DNA of 64,000 bases from an uncultured Anaerotruncus sp. Its GTDB lineage: Bacteria; Bacillota; Clostridia; Oscillospirales; Ruminococcaceae. The stretch is taken from positions 1 to 64,000 of the forward strand of contig CALWZG010000003.1 of NCBI GenBank assembly GCA_944385965.1, read 5' to 3'. This document shows, piece after piece, positions 44,284-53,817 of this stretch. Each line of letters opens with the position of its first letter. Position 1 is the first letter of the stretch. The position numbers were made by a program, and so were the translations under genes. A model generated the notes under the pieces. The model did not search any database. It was not told the origin of the DNA and saw nothing but the letters and a program-made list of their open reading frames with translations.

Positions 44284-45639
44284 TTAGTCCACGTTAATCC
44301 AGATTTCCCCTTCCGCTTCATCATAACGGGAACTGTCCGGGATAAATACAAACTCAAAGCTGTCGCTCTCACGGACACGCTGATCATCGTCGTCCAACCA
44401 GCGGCAATGTCCATCCACTTCATCGCCATCGCTGTTATAAGCGGTGACATGGCTGTTAAGCTTGCTGCGCAGCTGGGAAAGACGTTTGTTGTTGCTGGAG
44501 ATGTCAATATCTTCAATATCCAGATCCAGCTGAGAATCTACATCATCGTCGTCATCATCCTCGTCGGCCCACTCATTTACATAAATTTTAATCCGCCCCT
44601 GCTGCCACTCATAACGGTTATCATCTGGAATAAACAGGAAAGAGAAACTGGCGGTTTTAGTCACCGATTTGTCCTCGTTAATCCACCGGCACCGACCTTC
44701 CACAATCCGGTTTTGGTTGTCATAAGCGGTGACATGGCTGTTCAACTGGCTGGTAAAAGCGGAGAGCTGTTTTGTTTGGGTGTCGATTTCCAAGGGCTCA
44801 ATATCCAGATCGATGTTGTCCCCATCATGGTAAGGGCTTCCGTAGTAATCATCATAATAGTAATCGTAGTAGTCGTCATAATCATAATAGTCCCCATCCA
44901 CCCGTATACGCACGGAACCGCTGGTAGTGCTGTACCCGGAACCGTTGGGAATAAAGCGGAACTTCATGGTGCAGTCGTTATAGATGCGGGTATTGACGTT
45001 GGAGGTCCATTCTACTGTGCCTGAGACCCGACGCCCACTGCTGTTGTAAGCGGTTACACAATCTTCCAAGTCATCCTTGAGGCTGTTCAGGCGTACACCC
45101 TCATAAGAATAAATGGGACGTACCCTTAAAGTCAATCGGCTGGACCCGCTGGAACTGCTATTTGAGAAGGTGCCGGTTGATTGGCCTATCTTGCCGCTGC
45201 CAGCGGTGGTGATGGCAGCGTCCGAGGATTGAGAGAAGTCCCCCACCTGACCGTAAACGGTGACAGTCACTGGAGCGGAGGCATCTGACACCAGATAATC
45301 CACTGTGGTATTGGCTGCGATGGTGACAGACCGGTCTAAATCAGAATGAAGGGTCAGGGTACCAATTCTTCCGGAAATGGTCACACTGGACTGATCCCCC
45401 AAAGTCACCCCTACATAGCTTCCGGTTTGGTTATAGAAGCAGGTCAGAAGATCGCCCTCTGCGTCGGTGGTCAGCACCACATCTTGGCTGTTGGTGGCAT
45501 AGCTGCCTGTAACGCTTCCGTTTTGCGTAAACTGGATTACATTAGTGCCTACATTTACCCCATAAGCGGCGTAGGCAGGTATGGATAATAGAAAAAACAG
45601 CGCAGTCATAAACAGCAGCCGACAGAATCTTTTTTTCAT
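44284..45639 (-). CDS. Secreted protein with triplicated Ig-like repeats
   Basis: 451 aa. A clear signal peptide ends SIPAYAA. After a beta-rich N-terminal domain (25-165), three repeats of about 95 residues follow (near 170-250, 275-355, 365-451). Each has the core L-x-x-L-x-x-x-VTAYN, a W of a (W-E-W/CRW) strand, F-x-FxFIPxxxxY and a final I-x-V. A linker rich in Tyr and Asp (DYYDYDDYYDYYYDDYY) sits after repeat 1, and a run of Asp after repeat 2. No anchor is visible. GAAGGAG lies 8 bases before the ATG. It is the first gene of the group with the dead P-type ATPase and cheV. Confidence 0.82.
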   Translation of the reverse strand: MKKRFCRLLFMTALFFLLSIPAYAAYGVNVGTNVIQFTQNGSVTGSYATNSQDVVLTTDAEGDLLTCFYNQTGSYVGVTLGDQSSVTISGRIGTLTLHSDLDRSVTIAANTTVDYLVSDASAPVTVTVYGQVGDFSQSSDAAITTAGSGKIGQSTGTFSNSSSSGSSRLTLRVRPIYSYEGVRLNSLKDDLEDCVTAYNSSGRRVSGTVEWTSNVNTRIYNDCTMKFRFIPNGSGYSTTSGSVRIRVDGDYYDYDDYYDYYYDDYYGSPYHDGDNIDLDIEPLEIDTQTKQLSAFTSQLNSHVTAYDNQNRIVEGRCRWINEDKSVTKTASFSFLFIPDDNRYEWQQGRIKIYVNEWADEDDDDDDVDSQLDLDIEDIDISSNNKRLSQLRSKLNSHVTAYNSDGDEVDGHCRWLDDDDQRVRESDSFEFVFIPDSSRYDEAEGEIWINVD

Positions 45640-46014
45640 ATCTAACGCTCCTTCATAAAACTTAGCATTTATATAATCGGCAGATTCTCAAAAATTTCAA
45701 GCCCAACATAGCCAGTAAGATAAAAAATTCAAATCTATTTTATGTATTTAAATTTAAGGTTGTTTTTTTGAAATTCTTCCGATATGATAGAGTAGATGAA
45801 ATATTAAAAAATATTCAAGCGGAAATGTTTTTAAAAATGGAGAGAAGGAGTGAAGCTAGGCAGTAAGTATTTGCGTAGTGATGAAAGTTTTCCGCTGGCT
45901 ATATTGAATTGATTGATGGAATGAGAAAAATCAGGAAGTGCTTTTTAAATCTTACAGAAAGAAGATTTTATCTGTAACTTCCTCAGGATGATTGTAGAAG
46001 GAGAATGTTAGGTT
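45640..46014. promoter_or_regulatory. Divergent control region with sigma-28-like elements
   Basis: On the - strand GCCGATTA (45674-45681) lies about 30 bases before the Ig-like protein start; it matches 6 of 8 positions of the sigma-28 -10, with a poor -35. On the + strand TCCGATAT (45778-45785) matches 7 of 8, again with no good TAAA at the right distance. The + leader can fold: AGGAAGT (45933-45939) with ACTTCCT (45977-45983) enclosing TTACAG/CTGTAA, and AGCGGAAA (45818) with TTTCCGCT (45889). No gene was seen here. Confidence 0.45.
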
Positions 46015-47583
46015 ATGGTAAAGCAGCAAGAGCTTCCTGTAAATTGCGCTCTGGAGCGTTTAGGAGAACTGCATGGACGCAGGGCATCCAGTGAATCGGT
46101 TCCGATTATTAAGTATTGCATGGATGGGGAAGAACCCAGCCCAAATGGAGCCTATTTTATCAGCCAGTGCCAAAAACAGGCGGATAACCGCTGTAAACAG
46201 ATTTTAGGCAGTGAGGAGCCTGTGGACGCCTCCTGTTTTGTAATGGTTTCCAGAGATGGGATGGAAGCCTATGCCATGGTCTTTCCCCCTATTCGGGAAG
46301 GAAAGGCTTTGGAGCAGGCGGACTTGGAGAAAATCCTGAAGCAAGAGGGTATTACCTATGGCATTCAAGAGCAGGTCCTGAAAAGATTGATAGAAGGGGC
46401 CTATTTTCAAATGGCGGTCTGCGCGAAGGGAACCCCTCCCATCCATGGGGAGGATGGTCAGGTGGAGGATTTTTTCCAGCGCAATAACGATGTGGTTTAT
46501 AATTATGGGGAGGATGAGCAGGCGGATTATAAAAATCTGAACTGGATCCGTAAGGTTGGAAAAGGGGACGTTATCTGCCGAATCACTCCGCCTACCGAGG
46601 GAACCCCAGGCACAACCGTCAAGGGACAGACGGTTGCTCCGAAACCTGGTCGTCCCGCCAGTATACCCATGGGTAAAAATACGGAGATGTCTGAGGATGG
46701 GCTGGAGCTAAGGGCCGCGGTGGATGGACAGATTTTCTTTGATAAAGGCCTGTTCCGGGTGGATGAGGTGCTGTTTATCCAAGGGGATGTGGACACATCG
46801 GTTGGAAACCTGGATGTAATCGGAGATTTGGTGATTGGGGGAGATGTAAAAGAGGGATATATCATACATGCGACAGAAAATATTGTGGTTCAGGGACTGG
46901 TGGAAGGCGCCGACATCAAAGCGGGGGGCAGCATCGACCTGAAAAAGGGAATGAACGGCGGAAACCGCGGAACAGTGGAAGCTGGAGGAGATGTGAAGGC
47001 CACCTTTTTGGAGAACTGCAATGTAACTGTACGGGGAAATCTGTACGCGGACAGCTTGATTAACTGCAAGGTGGTGTGCAGCGGACATATTGAGGTCAAT
47101 CAGGGCCGGGGCATGATTGTAGGTGGCTCTATCATGGCCACCGAGTACATCATCGCCAAGGTGATTGGAAACCTTTCCCACCGCCCCAACACCATACTCA
47201 TCGGCTTTACGCCGGAGCTGGTGCGGGAGAAAGAGCAGCTTACCAAAGAATTGCAGGAGATGCGTCAGCAGCAGGAACAGGCGGCGAAAAATGTATCCTA
47301 CCTGGAACGATTTGAGGGGCAGCTTACAGAGGAGTATGAAAAGCTGTATAAAGAACAGAAGCTCAGGCTCTCGGTATTGAATATGAAATATGCCAAAGCT
47401 CAAAAAAAGTTTGAAGTCCTTCAGGAGCAGCAAAGGGACTTGAAGGGATGCTATGTGAAATCCAGTATCATCCATCCCCTGACCCAGATTACCATTGGGC
47501 GGGAGACACGTACCATTGATAAGGAGATACGCGCTGTAAGGGTTTGGTGTGGACCAGACGGGGTCACTATGAGCATTGGATAA
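46015..47583 (+). CDS. DUF342 (FapA-type) polymer-forming protein
   Basis: 522 aa. The N-terminal FapA-like domain is followed by a right-handed beta-helix section (about residues 255-400) made of short repeats such as GDLVIGGDVKEGYIIHA and ENIVVQGLVEGADIKAGGSI, then a charged coiled coil (405-480) and a short beta end. The VKGQTVAPKPGRP motif is typical of DUF342. Frequently found near flagellar and chemotaxis genes in Clostridia; the precise role is unknown. Confidence 0.9.
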   Translation: MVKQQELPVNCALERLGELHGRRASSESVPIIKYCMDGEEPSPNGAYFISQCQKQADNRCKQILGSEEPVDASCFVMVSRDGMEAYAMVFPPIREGKALEQADLEKILKQEGITYGIQEQVLKRLIEGAYFQMAVCAKGTPPIHGEDGQVEDFFQRNNDVVYNYGEDEQADYKNLNWIRKVGKGDVICRITPPTEGTPGTTVKGQTVAPKPGRPASIPMGKNTEMSEDGLELRAAVDGQIFFDKGLFRVDEVLFIQGDVDTSVGNLDVIGDLVIGGDVKEGYIIHATENIVVQGLVEGADIKAGGSIDLKKGMNGGNRGTVEAGGDVKATFLENCNVTVRGNLYADSLINCKVVCSGHIEVNQGRGMIVGGSIMATEYIIAKVIGNLSHRPNTILIGFTPELVREKEQLTKELQEMRQQQEQAAKNVSYLERFEGQLTEEYEKLYKEQKLRLSVLNMKYAKAQKKFEVLQEQQRDLKGCYVKSSIIHPLTQITIGRETRTIDKEIRAVRVWCGPDGVTMSIG

Positions 47584-47659
47584 ATAAAGTATGGTGCGAG
47601 GCATCTGTTCAGTAAATTTTTAGCGGTTGGCTTTATAATCATTTAAGGAGGTTGGAAAA

Positions 47660-49462
47660 ATGGAATGGTTAAGGAATATTAGAATAAGACAGAAACTAAT
47701 GGGTGCGTTCATTCTGGTGGCGATAGTGGCCAGCCTGTCAGGAATTGTTTGTATTTTGGCAACTTGGAACGTGAACACCCGTTATCATAGCACGTTGGAA
47801 AACTATGGGTTCGCTCAGGGGGATATTGGAAAGGCTGCTTTGGCTCTCACACGGCTCAATGGGGAGGCTCGCAACTCGGTAAATTCTCTGGACACCCAAC
47901 GGCATAACGCCTCTGTGGAAAACTACCAGTCCTATCGACAAGAAATCCTGACCCATCTTCAAACCATAGAGTCCTTGATGCAAACCCAGGAAGAACAACA
48001 ACTGATCAGTCAGATCCGCCAAGAGCTGGACGACTATCTGGTTGTAGTAGATGATGTGATGGAAAGGGGCGGCAGCTTAGACCCCACACAGATCAGCGCT
48101 CTGCAAAAGGAGATGGAGGAGGAGCTTCAGCCCCGTTTTGAGGCATTGTATAAGGAATTTTCGGATTTAATGGATTCCAAAGCCACTGTGGGACACACAA
48201 TGACAGATGCAGTCAACAGTATGGCGATCTGGTCAATTGTGACGTCCATCGTTCTGATTGTGGTGGCCATTCTGATCTCTTTGACCTTAGGTGTATGTAT
48301 TTCCAGAGGGATTTCCGCGCCCCTGAGAGCTTGTTCCGAACGTTTGAAACTGTTGTCTCAGGGCAATCTTTCTGCCCCTGTTCCTCAGATAAACCGAAAA
48401 GATGAGGTAGGAGAGCTGGTAGACTCTACCTCAAAGATTGTGGATTCCCTCAACATGATGGTTACAGATATAGGAACCCTGCTTAAAGAAATGGCTGATG
48501 GGAACTTTGATGTTCAAAGCCAGAATCGGGAGGCCTATGTAGGTGACTTTTTCGCCCTCATCATTTCTTTAAGGGCTATTCGGGATCATTTGAATGATAC
48601 CATGCTGCAAATCAACAACAGCGCGGATCAGGTTGCCAGCGGTTCTAATCAGGTATCTGACGGGGCGCAGGCGCTTAGCCAGGGCGCTACTCAGCAAGCC
48701 GCTTCTGTACAGGAGCTGGCCGCTACCATCAATGAAATTTCTGAGCATATTCAGAACAATGCCGATAACGCTAAAAACGCCAGCCAACAGGTCAGCCAGG
48801 TTGGACAAACCATCTATGACAGCAACGATCAAATGCGTCAGATGGCCGGCGCTATGGAGGATATTAAGAATAGTTCCGCAGAGATTGAAAAAATCATTAA
48901 GACCATTGAAGACATTGCATTCCAGACCAATATCCTGGCTTTGAATGCCGCTGTGGAGGCGGCTCGGGCAGGAGCGGCCGGCAAAGGATTCGCCGTGGTG
49001 GCGGATGAGGTGCGCAATCTGGCCAGTAAGAGCGCAGAAGCTTCTAAGGATACAGCTGCCTTAATTGAAAATTCCATCAGATCGGTGCAGAGAGGCACAG
49101 AGCTGGCCGATGTGACCAGCAAATCCTTGGGAAGAGTGGTGGAAGGCGCTCGAGAGGTTATCCGTGTTATCGACCAGATTTCTCAGGCATCTTCCGAACA
49201 AGCTGAATCCATTGCCCAAGTCAGACAAGGTGTGGATCAGATTTCCGCCGTTGTGCAGACCAACTCGGCTACCGCTGAGGAAAGCGCGGCTACCAGTGAG
49301 GAATTGTCTGGACAGGCACAGGTTCTGAAGGATTTGGTTGGGCGTTTCCGCCTGAGAAAACAGACGATAAACCAGGATGTTGACACATCATATTACAGTG
49401 ACCAGCAAAGTGGAGCGGAGAATCCGTCTTACGCTTTTGCTGGAGAAGTGGATAAATATTGA
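47660..49462 (+). CDS. Methyl-accepting chemotaxis protein
   Basis: 600 aa receptor. Helix 1 (about 13-37), an extracellular four-helix-bundle sensing domain (about 38-190), helix 2 (about 193-217), HAMP (218-270), and a cytoplasmic signalling coil. The hairpin tip is [35 protein letters not shown]. It has an Asn/Gln-rich set of adaptation helices suitable for CheD deamidation. It lies 76 bases after the DUF342 gene and may be cotranscribed. Confidence 0.95.
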   Translation: MEWLRNIRIRQKLMGAFILVAIVASLSGIVCILATWNVNTRYHSTLENYGFAQGDIGKAALALTRLNGEARNSVNSLDTQRHNASVENYQSYRQEILTHLQTIESLMQTQEEQQLISQIRQELDDYLVVVDDVMERGGSLDPTQISALQKEMEEELQPRFEALYKEFSDLMDSKATVGHTMTDAVNSMAIWSIVTSIVLIVVAILISLTLGVCISRGISAPLRACSERLKLLSQGNLSAPVPQINRKDEVGELVDSTSKIVDSLNMMVTDIGTLLKEMADGNFDVQSQNREAYVGDFFALIISLRAIRDHLNDTMLQINNSADQVASGSNQVSDGAQALSQGATQQAASVQELAATINEISEHIQNNADNAKNASQQVSQVGQTIYDSNDQMRQMAGAMEDIKNSSAEIEKIIKTIEDIAFQTNILALNAAVEAARAGAAGKGFAVVADEVRNLASKSAEASKDTAALIENSIRSVQRGTELADVTSKSLGRVVEGAREVIRVIDQISQASSEQAESIAQVRQGVDQISAVVQTNSATAEESAATSEELSGQAQVLKDLVGRFRLRKQTINQDVDTSYYSDQQSGAENPSYAFAGEVDKY

Positions 49463-49468
49463 CCTGTC

Positions 49469-49505
49469 AAAAGGGGGCTGTCTGAGGACAGTCCCCCTTT
49501 TTCTG
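49469..49505 (+). terminator. Terminator after the chemoreceptor gene
   Basis: GGGGGCTGTC paired with GACAGTCCCCC (one bulge), loop TGAG, flanked by A4 and T5. Confidence 0.9.
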
Positions 49506-49861
49506 TCTGGAATTCCGAGGAAAACTGAGAGGAGACCCATCCTGAGGAGGCTCTATGTAAATGCTGGAAGAACACAATTTGTTCATAAAAAGAAACTATA
49601 ATGAATTTCAAAATGGGTTGGCGATACCAATAGGTAACAGGAATTTCAGGTTTTTGTAGGTGCCCCTTCTGGAAAAAGGCAGTCAAACATAAGATAAAAT
49701 AGGAGACCTTCATCTGCCGGAATAGGGAGGGTCGCTGTACTCCCCTTGAAATTGCTGAAAAATCGCTTGCTCCATAACATCATACCTCCTTTTTCAAGAT
49801 GGGGTAAAGGAAACCAATTTGAGATGAGGAGCAGGTGGTGAAACTTGTATGGATGGAATAA
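49506..49861. other. Intergenic region with an isolated - strand translation start
   Basis: No convincing gene. On the - strand AAAGGAGG (49785-49792) lies 9 bases before ATG 49775, which opens a 21-codon frame (MEQAIFQQFQGEYSDPPYSGR) ending at 49710. Reading continues in other frames without homology I recognise. It may be a small peptide gene or the remains of a decayed gene. On the + strand a TATAAT at 49597-49602 lacks a matching -35. Confidence 0.3.
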
Positions 49862-51148
49862 ATGATGAAAAATCGAAAAATCAAGTGGCTTGTTTGTTTA
49901 TGTGTAAGTCTGCTGGTATTGCCTTGCTGGACTGTCAGCGCCCTCTGGGGAAATCAGGAGGACCCTTTGGACCTGTACGCCCAAGCGGCGATTCTGATGG
50001 ACGCTGATACAGGGGAAATCTTATATGAGAAAAACGCCTATCAGAGGATGGAGCCTGCCAGCCTGACCAAAATTATGACCTGCATGCTGGCCATTGAGGA
50101 GGGCAATCCTCAGGAGCTGGTCACAATGACCGCGGATGGACTGAAGATGATGGAGGACGCCAGCTCCATCGACCTGGTGGAAGGGGAAAGGCTCACCATG
50201 GAGCAGATGCTGTACGCTTTGATGCTCCCGTCGGCCAACGACGCGGCCAACGCCATCGCCATTCATCTGGCCGGGTCCATGGAGAATTTTGCCGAGAGGA
50301 TGAATCAGAAGGCGGCGGAGCTGGGGCTGAGCGGAAGCAACTTTGTAAATCCAAGCGGTCTGCCGGAGGAGGGACACTACTCCACCGCTTATGACTTGGC
50401 GGAAATAACACGGGCGGCGCTGTCAGAGCCGGAATTTTTTACATATGCTGGCGCCAGTGAATATGAGATTCCCAAGACCCGCTGGAATGAGGAGCATACC
50501 TTTTCCCATCTGAACAGAACCCTGCTGAAAGAAAACAAATCTTATGACCCTCGGGCCATAGCGGGTAAGACAGGCTGGACAGACACAGCGGGCAACTGTC
50601 TGATGACCGTAGGGGAACAGGACGGGGTGCGTCTAATCTCTATTCTTTTAAAGTCTGATGGGGTTTCGGGGGCGGTGTACCAGGATAATAAAGCCTTATT
50701 TGATTATGGATTTTCCAACTTTAAAAAAATGGAACTGGCACTTCCTGCTTATCAGGAGGAAGTTTCCCTGAAAAATCAGGAAGGACAACTGGAACAGTAT
50801 CTTGTCAGTCAGCAGGAGGGGCAAACCTTCCAAGTCCTGCTGCCCACAGATTGGGCAGAAACAGGGGGAACTTTGGAAATTTTGCCCCCGGACCCGGAGG
50901 CGGTAGTGGAACAGGGGATGGTTTCCACACAGGTACAGCTGGTGGATGGGCAAACCAAAGAGGTATTGACCCTGGTGGGGGAGATTTTTCTCCAGGCCCA
51001 AGAGCTGGAGCCGCCTCCCCAGGAAACCCAGCAGGTCACCTCCTCCTCTGCGCAGGAGTGGATGCGATATGTTTTATGGGTTCTAGTGGGGCTGATTATC
51101 TTGGTGCTGTTTTGTCTGCTCCGTGTACTGCGCCGGTATTTCTGGTGA
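49862..51148 (+). CDS. dacF: D-alanyl-D-alanine carboxypeptidase (DacF/PBP5 family)
   Basis: 428 aa serine peptidase that trims peptidoglycan stem peptides. Signal peptide (ending VSA), then the three active-site motifs SLTK, SAN and KTG (ASLTKIMT, LPSANDAAN, AGKTGWT), a C-terminal beta domain, and a terminal membrane helix with a basic end. ATG 49862 is used; stop codons rule out longer in-frame starts. Confidence 0.93.
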   Translation: MMKNRKIKWLVCLCVSLLVLPCWTVSALWGNQEDPLDLYAQAAILMDADTGEILYEKNAYQRMEPASLTKIMTCMLAIEEGNPQELVTMTADGLKMMEDASSIDLVEGERLTMEQMLYALMLPSANDAANAIAIHLAGSMENFAERMNQKAAELGLSGSNFVNPSGLPEEGHYSTAYDLAEITRAALSEPEFFTYAGASEYEIPKTRWNEEHTFSHLNRTLLKENKSYDPRAIAGKTGWTDTAGNCLMTVGEQDGVRLISILLKSDGVSGAVYQDNKALFDYGFSNFKKMELALPAYQEEVSLKNQEGQLEQYLVSQQEGQTFQVLLPTDWAETGGTLEILPPDPEAVVEQGMVSTQVQLVDGQTKEVLTLVGEIFLQAQELEPPPQETQQVTSSSAQEWMRYVLWVLVGLIILVLFCLLRVLRRYFW

Positions 51149-51471
51149 AAAGGCAGAGTGAGGCCGCATCCGCACTGATATGATGGATGGCCCAGAAAAA
51201 CAGAGCATTTTCAAGAAATTAAAAGGATGGCCCTATTCCATCCTTTTTAGTCGGCGGCTATTGGAACGGATTCCAACCTATTTGCCTCCAAAAGAATTGC
51301 AATAAGATTGTGCAAGGTGCTACAATAAAACCAATCCAGAAAGCGTATCCACCGGCAATTACCTGCCGCGAAAGGCGGATTTTGTTTAGGGGTGGAATTA
51401 TGAACTAGCCAGACTCACCGGTAAAAAGTCAGAACAGTATCATTGAAACGATTAAAAAGGTGAGTGAAATT
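51149..51471 (+). promoter_or_regulatory. Terminator, promoter and folded leader before the GNAT gene
   Basis: Bases 51220-51250 form the dacF terminator (AAAAGGATGG and CCATCCTTTTT). A promoter follows: TTGCAA (51297-51302), 18 bases, extended -10 TGC-TACAAT (51318-51326). The leader of about 140 bases has CCACC and GGTGG that can close a CCGC/GCGG hairpin. It does not match any riboswitch core I know. Confidence 0.45.
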
Positions 51472-52098
51472 TTGAATACCGACCGATTATACCGTGTAAA
51501 ACCTGAGGATGAGGAAAAATTAAGTCAGCTTTTGACAGAATGCTTCAGCCATGACCCATTGTATCTTCAGCTGATTCCTCAAAACGACACACGAAAAAAA
51601 CTGCTGCCGGAATTGATGCGCTGCGATCTGGATGAATTTTTTAAGGACTGTGAAATTTACGCCGACAGCCCGGATTTGAATGGAATCATTGTGGTTTCCG
51701 ATGCCAGTAACCCGTGCAGTCCTCTCAAGCATTTTCTGGCTTCTGCCCAGGCCCTTGTGCGTACCGGCGCCTATCTGATTAGTGAGGACCCTTCCCTGAA
51801 AACACTGTGGAACTTTATTAAGGGGAAGGATTACCTGAACTCGGTGTGGACCGATGAGCTGGGAACCAACCGCCGGATGCATATTGTGTATTTTGCGGTG
51901 CGCCCCTCCATGCAGGGAAAAGGAATCGCCTCCAAAATGATGAAAGAGGTGCTGCACTACGCCGACCAGCATCAGCTGGTAACCTCCTTGGAAACCCATA
52001 ACCCTAAAAATGTACAGATGTATGAGCATTATGGGTTTGAGCTGTTTGAGGTGGTTCAGAAACACTTCGCTTTAAAACAGTTCTGCATGGTCCGGTAA
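51472..52098 (+). CDS. GNAT-family N-acetyltransferase
   Basis: 208 aa. The acetyl-CoA binding motif A is seen in YFAVRPSMQGKGIASKMMKEVLHYA, and the following strand in LETHNPKNVQMYEHYGFE is typical. Substrate unknown. TTG 51472 is preferred since AAGGTGA lies 8 bases upstream; a GTG at 51460 overlaps that site. Confidence 0.85.
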   Translation: MNTDRLYRVKPEDEEKLSQLLTECFSHDPLYLQLIPQNDTRKKLLPELMRCDLDEFFKDCEIYADSPDLNGIIVVSDASNPCSPLKHFLASAQALVRTGAYLISEDPSLKTLWNFIKGKDYLNSVWTDELGTNRRMHIVYFAVRPSMQGKGIASKMMKEVLHYADQHQLVTSLETHNPKNVQMYEHYGFELFEVVQKHFALKQFCMVR

Positions 52099-52148
52099 AA
52101 TCTGCGGATTTGGACATGTTTGAAAAATGATTTCCCTTTGTGTGTCTC

Positions 52149-52180
52149 AAAAGGCCCATGCGTTTCGCATGGGCCTTTTG
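52149..52180 (+). terminator. Terminator after the GNAT gene
   Basis: AAAAGGCCCATGCG paired with CGCATGGGCCTTTT around TTT. Confidence 0.92.
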
Positions 52181-52189
52181 ATTTGACGC

Positions 52190-52218
52190 TTGACAACCAT
52201 TCTTGTCTATCGCATAAT
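52190..52218 (+). promoter_or_regulatory. Sigma-A promoter of the sigma-54 activator gene
   Basis: TTGACA (52190-52195), 17 bases, CATAAT (52213-52218). It lies 39 bases before the start codon. Confidence 0.8.
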
Positions 52219-52256
52219 ATTCACAGTTGGAACTCTTTGACAAAGGAGGCTTCCTG

Positions 52257-53684
52257 ATGACCGAATTGATGCAGATTCAACCCTTTATTCAAGCTTATGT
52301 GCAGGCCATCTCCTCGATTGTGGAGGCTCAGGTTACGGTTGTGGACAGTCAGTTGATCCGGGTAGGCGGCTCAGGAGCCTATGAGCGGGAAGTTGGACAG
52401 AGGATTCCCCATGACTCCTTCTTTCAAAATATTCTGCGTACCCTGAAACCTGGAATCATCCGCAATGTGCGTAAGGAGTTCGCCTGCAACAGCTGCCAGC
52501 GCCGGGATACCTGCCATGAACTGGCCAACCTGGCGTATCCAATTCTTTTGAAGGGGGAGCCTGTGGGTGTTATTGGAATCATCGCTTTTCAGGAGCGGGA
52601 ACGGGAACGCCTGCTGGATGGGCAGAAAAAATTGGAGGAGTTCCTGAAATATATGAGCGCTCTTTTAGAGAGCAAGCTGATTACCTTCCAGCAGAGCCAG
52701 GAACTGACAGACCAGCTCCAGGAGGTAATTCAGCAGGAGAAACGGCAGATTCAGCGGCAGCAGTTCTTAGGAAACCACCCTAAAATCAAACAGATTTTGC
52801 AGATGGTGGGTAAAATCAGCCAGTCTGACTCCACGGTTTTGATTACAGGAGAAAGTGGAACCGGCAAAGAGGTGCTGGCCAAGATGATTCATCAATCCAG
52901 CGGCCGGGGCAATAAACTGATGATTTCGGTGAACTGCGGGGCCATACCGGAAGGGCTGGTGGAAAGTGAGCTGTTTGGTTACGAGGAAGGGGCCTTTACC
53001 GGCGCCAAACGGCGGGGGCAGCCAGGAAAATTCCAGCTGGCGGACAACAGCACCTTGTTTCTGGACGAGATAGGGGAGATGCCGCTGCAAGCTCAGATAA
53101 AGCTTTTGCGGGTGCTTCAGGAGCGGGCAGTGGAACCCTTGGGAGCAAAGCGGCCCGTTCCGGTGAATGTGCGGGTGATTTGTGCTACCAACCGGAATCT
53201 TTACAAGATGGTGGAGGAGGGCCGCTTTCGGGAGGATTTGTACTATCGGTTGAATGTAATCCCTATTGAAATCCCTCCATTGCGGGAGCGGCGTCAGGAT
53301 ATTCCTCTTTTTATCCGGAATTTTCTCGCCAGCTACAATCAGCAGCTGCACAAATCTCTGACGGATGTCTCACCGGAGGCTGAAATGGCTCTGGTACAGT
53401 ATGGCTGGCCGGGGAATGTGCGTGAACTGAAAAATATGATAGAGTATCTGGTGAACATTTCAGAGGGAGAGCGGATTGAGCTTTCTGACCTCCCTGGGCG
53501 GCTGACCCAGCCTGTAGCCTCCAAACAGACCTTGGCCCAGCGATTGGCGGCTTATGAACGGAGCATTTTCGCGGGGGTCATACATCCAGGCATGACCTTG
53601 GAGGAAAAAGAAGCAGTAGCCAGTCAGTTGGGAATCAGCCGGGCGACCTTTTATCGGAAGATGGCCCAATATAAACTAACATAA
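52257..53684 (+). CDS. Sigma-54-dependent activator (CdsR-like)
   Basis: 475 aa. An N-terminal sensory domain (1-160) contains a Cys cluster FACNSCQRRDTC and a GEPVGVIGI strand; a coiled coil then leads to the AAA+ domain (about 185-410) with Walker A GESGTGKE, the sigma-54 contact loop GAFTGA, Walker B LFLDEIGEM and arginine-finger region. A Fis-type helix-turn-helix ends the protein. A sigma-54 promoter lies nearby before the cysteine desulfidase gene, so this is its probable regulator, as CdsR is for cdsB in Clostridioides. ATG 52257 has AAAGGAGG 7 bases upstream. Confidence 0.9.
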   Translation: MTELMQIQPFIQAYVQAISSIVEAQVTVVDSQLIRVGGSGAYEREVGQRIPHDSFFQNILRTLKPGIIRNVRKEFACNSCQRRDTCHELANLAYPILLKGEPVGVIGIIAFQERERERLLDGQKKLEEFLKYMSALLESKLITFQQSQELTDQLQEVIQQEKRQIQRQQFLGNHPKIKQILQMVGKISQSDSTVLITGESGTGKEVLAKMIHQSSGRGNKLMISVNCGAIPEGLVESELFGYEEGAFTGAKRRGQPGKFQLADNSTLFLDEIGEMPLQAQIKLLRVLQERAVEPLGAKRPVPVNVRVICATNRNLYKMVEEGRFREDLYYRLNVIPIEIPPLRERRQDIPLFIRNFLASYNQQLHKSLTDVSPEAEMALVQYGWPGNVRELKNMIEYLVNISEGERIELSDLPGRLTQPVASKQTLAQRLAAYERSIFAGVIHPGMTLEEKEAVASQLGISRATFYRKMAQYKLT

Positions 53685-53726
53685 AAAAGCAGGACGGGCA
53701 TTCTTTCGCTCCGTCCTGCTTTTTGT
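53684..53726 (+). terminator. Terminator after the sigma-54 activator gene
   Basis: AAAAAGCAGGACGG paired with CCGTCCTGCTTTTT around a 13-base loop. Confidence 0.9.
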
Positions 53727-53788
53727 TATGGGCAGGATTGATTAAAATTTGTAAACATCCTTTTGGGAAAAGGATGGGCTGGTTACGT

Positions 53789-53817
53789 AAAAAACGCTCC
53801 TCTTTCAGCGTTTTTTT
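53789..53817 (-). terminator. Terminator overlapping the end of csrA
   Basis: AAAAAACGCT and AGCGTTTTTT around CCTCTTTC. On the - strand the csrA stop codon lies within the stem, and T6 follows. Confidence 0.85.

Noticed and set aside
49429..49713. 94-codon - strand frame after the chemoreceptor
   Set aside because: It runs through the receptor terminator, has no ribosome site, and its sequence is not protein-like.
51330..51471. T-box leader
   Set aside because: GGGGTGGAA resembles part of a T-box, but the CCGCG and terminator parts are missing and the gene is not an aminoacyl-tRNA or amino-acid gene.
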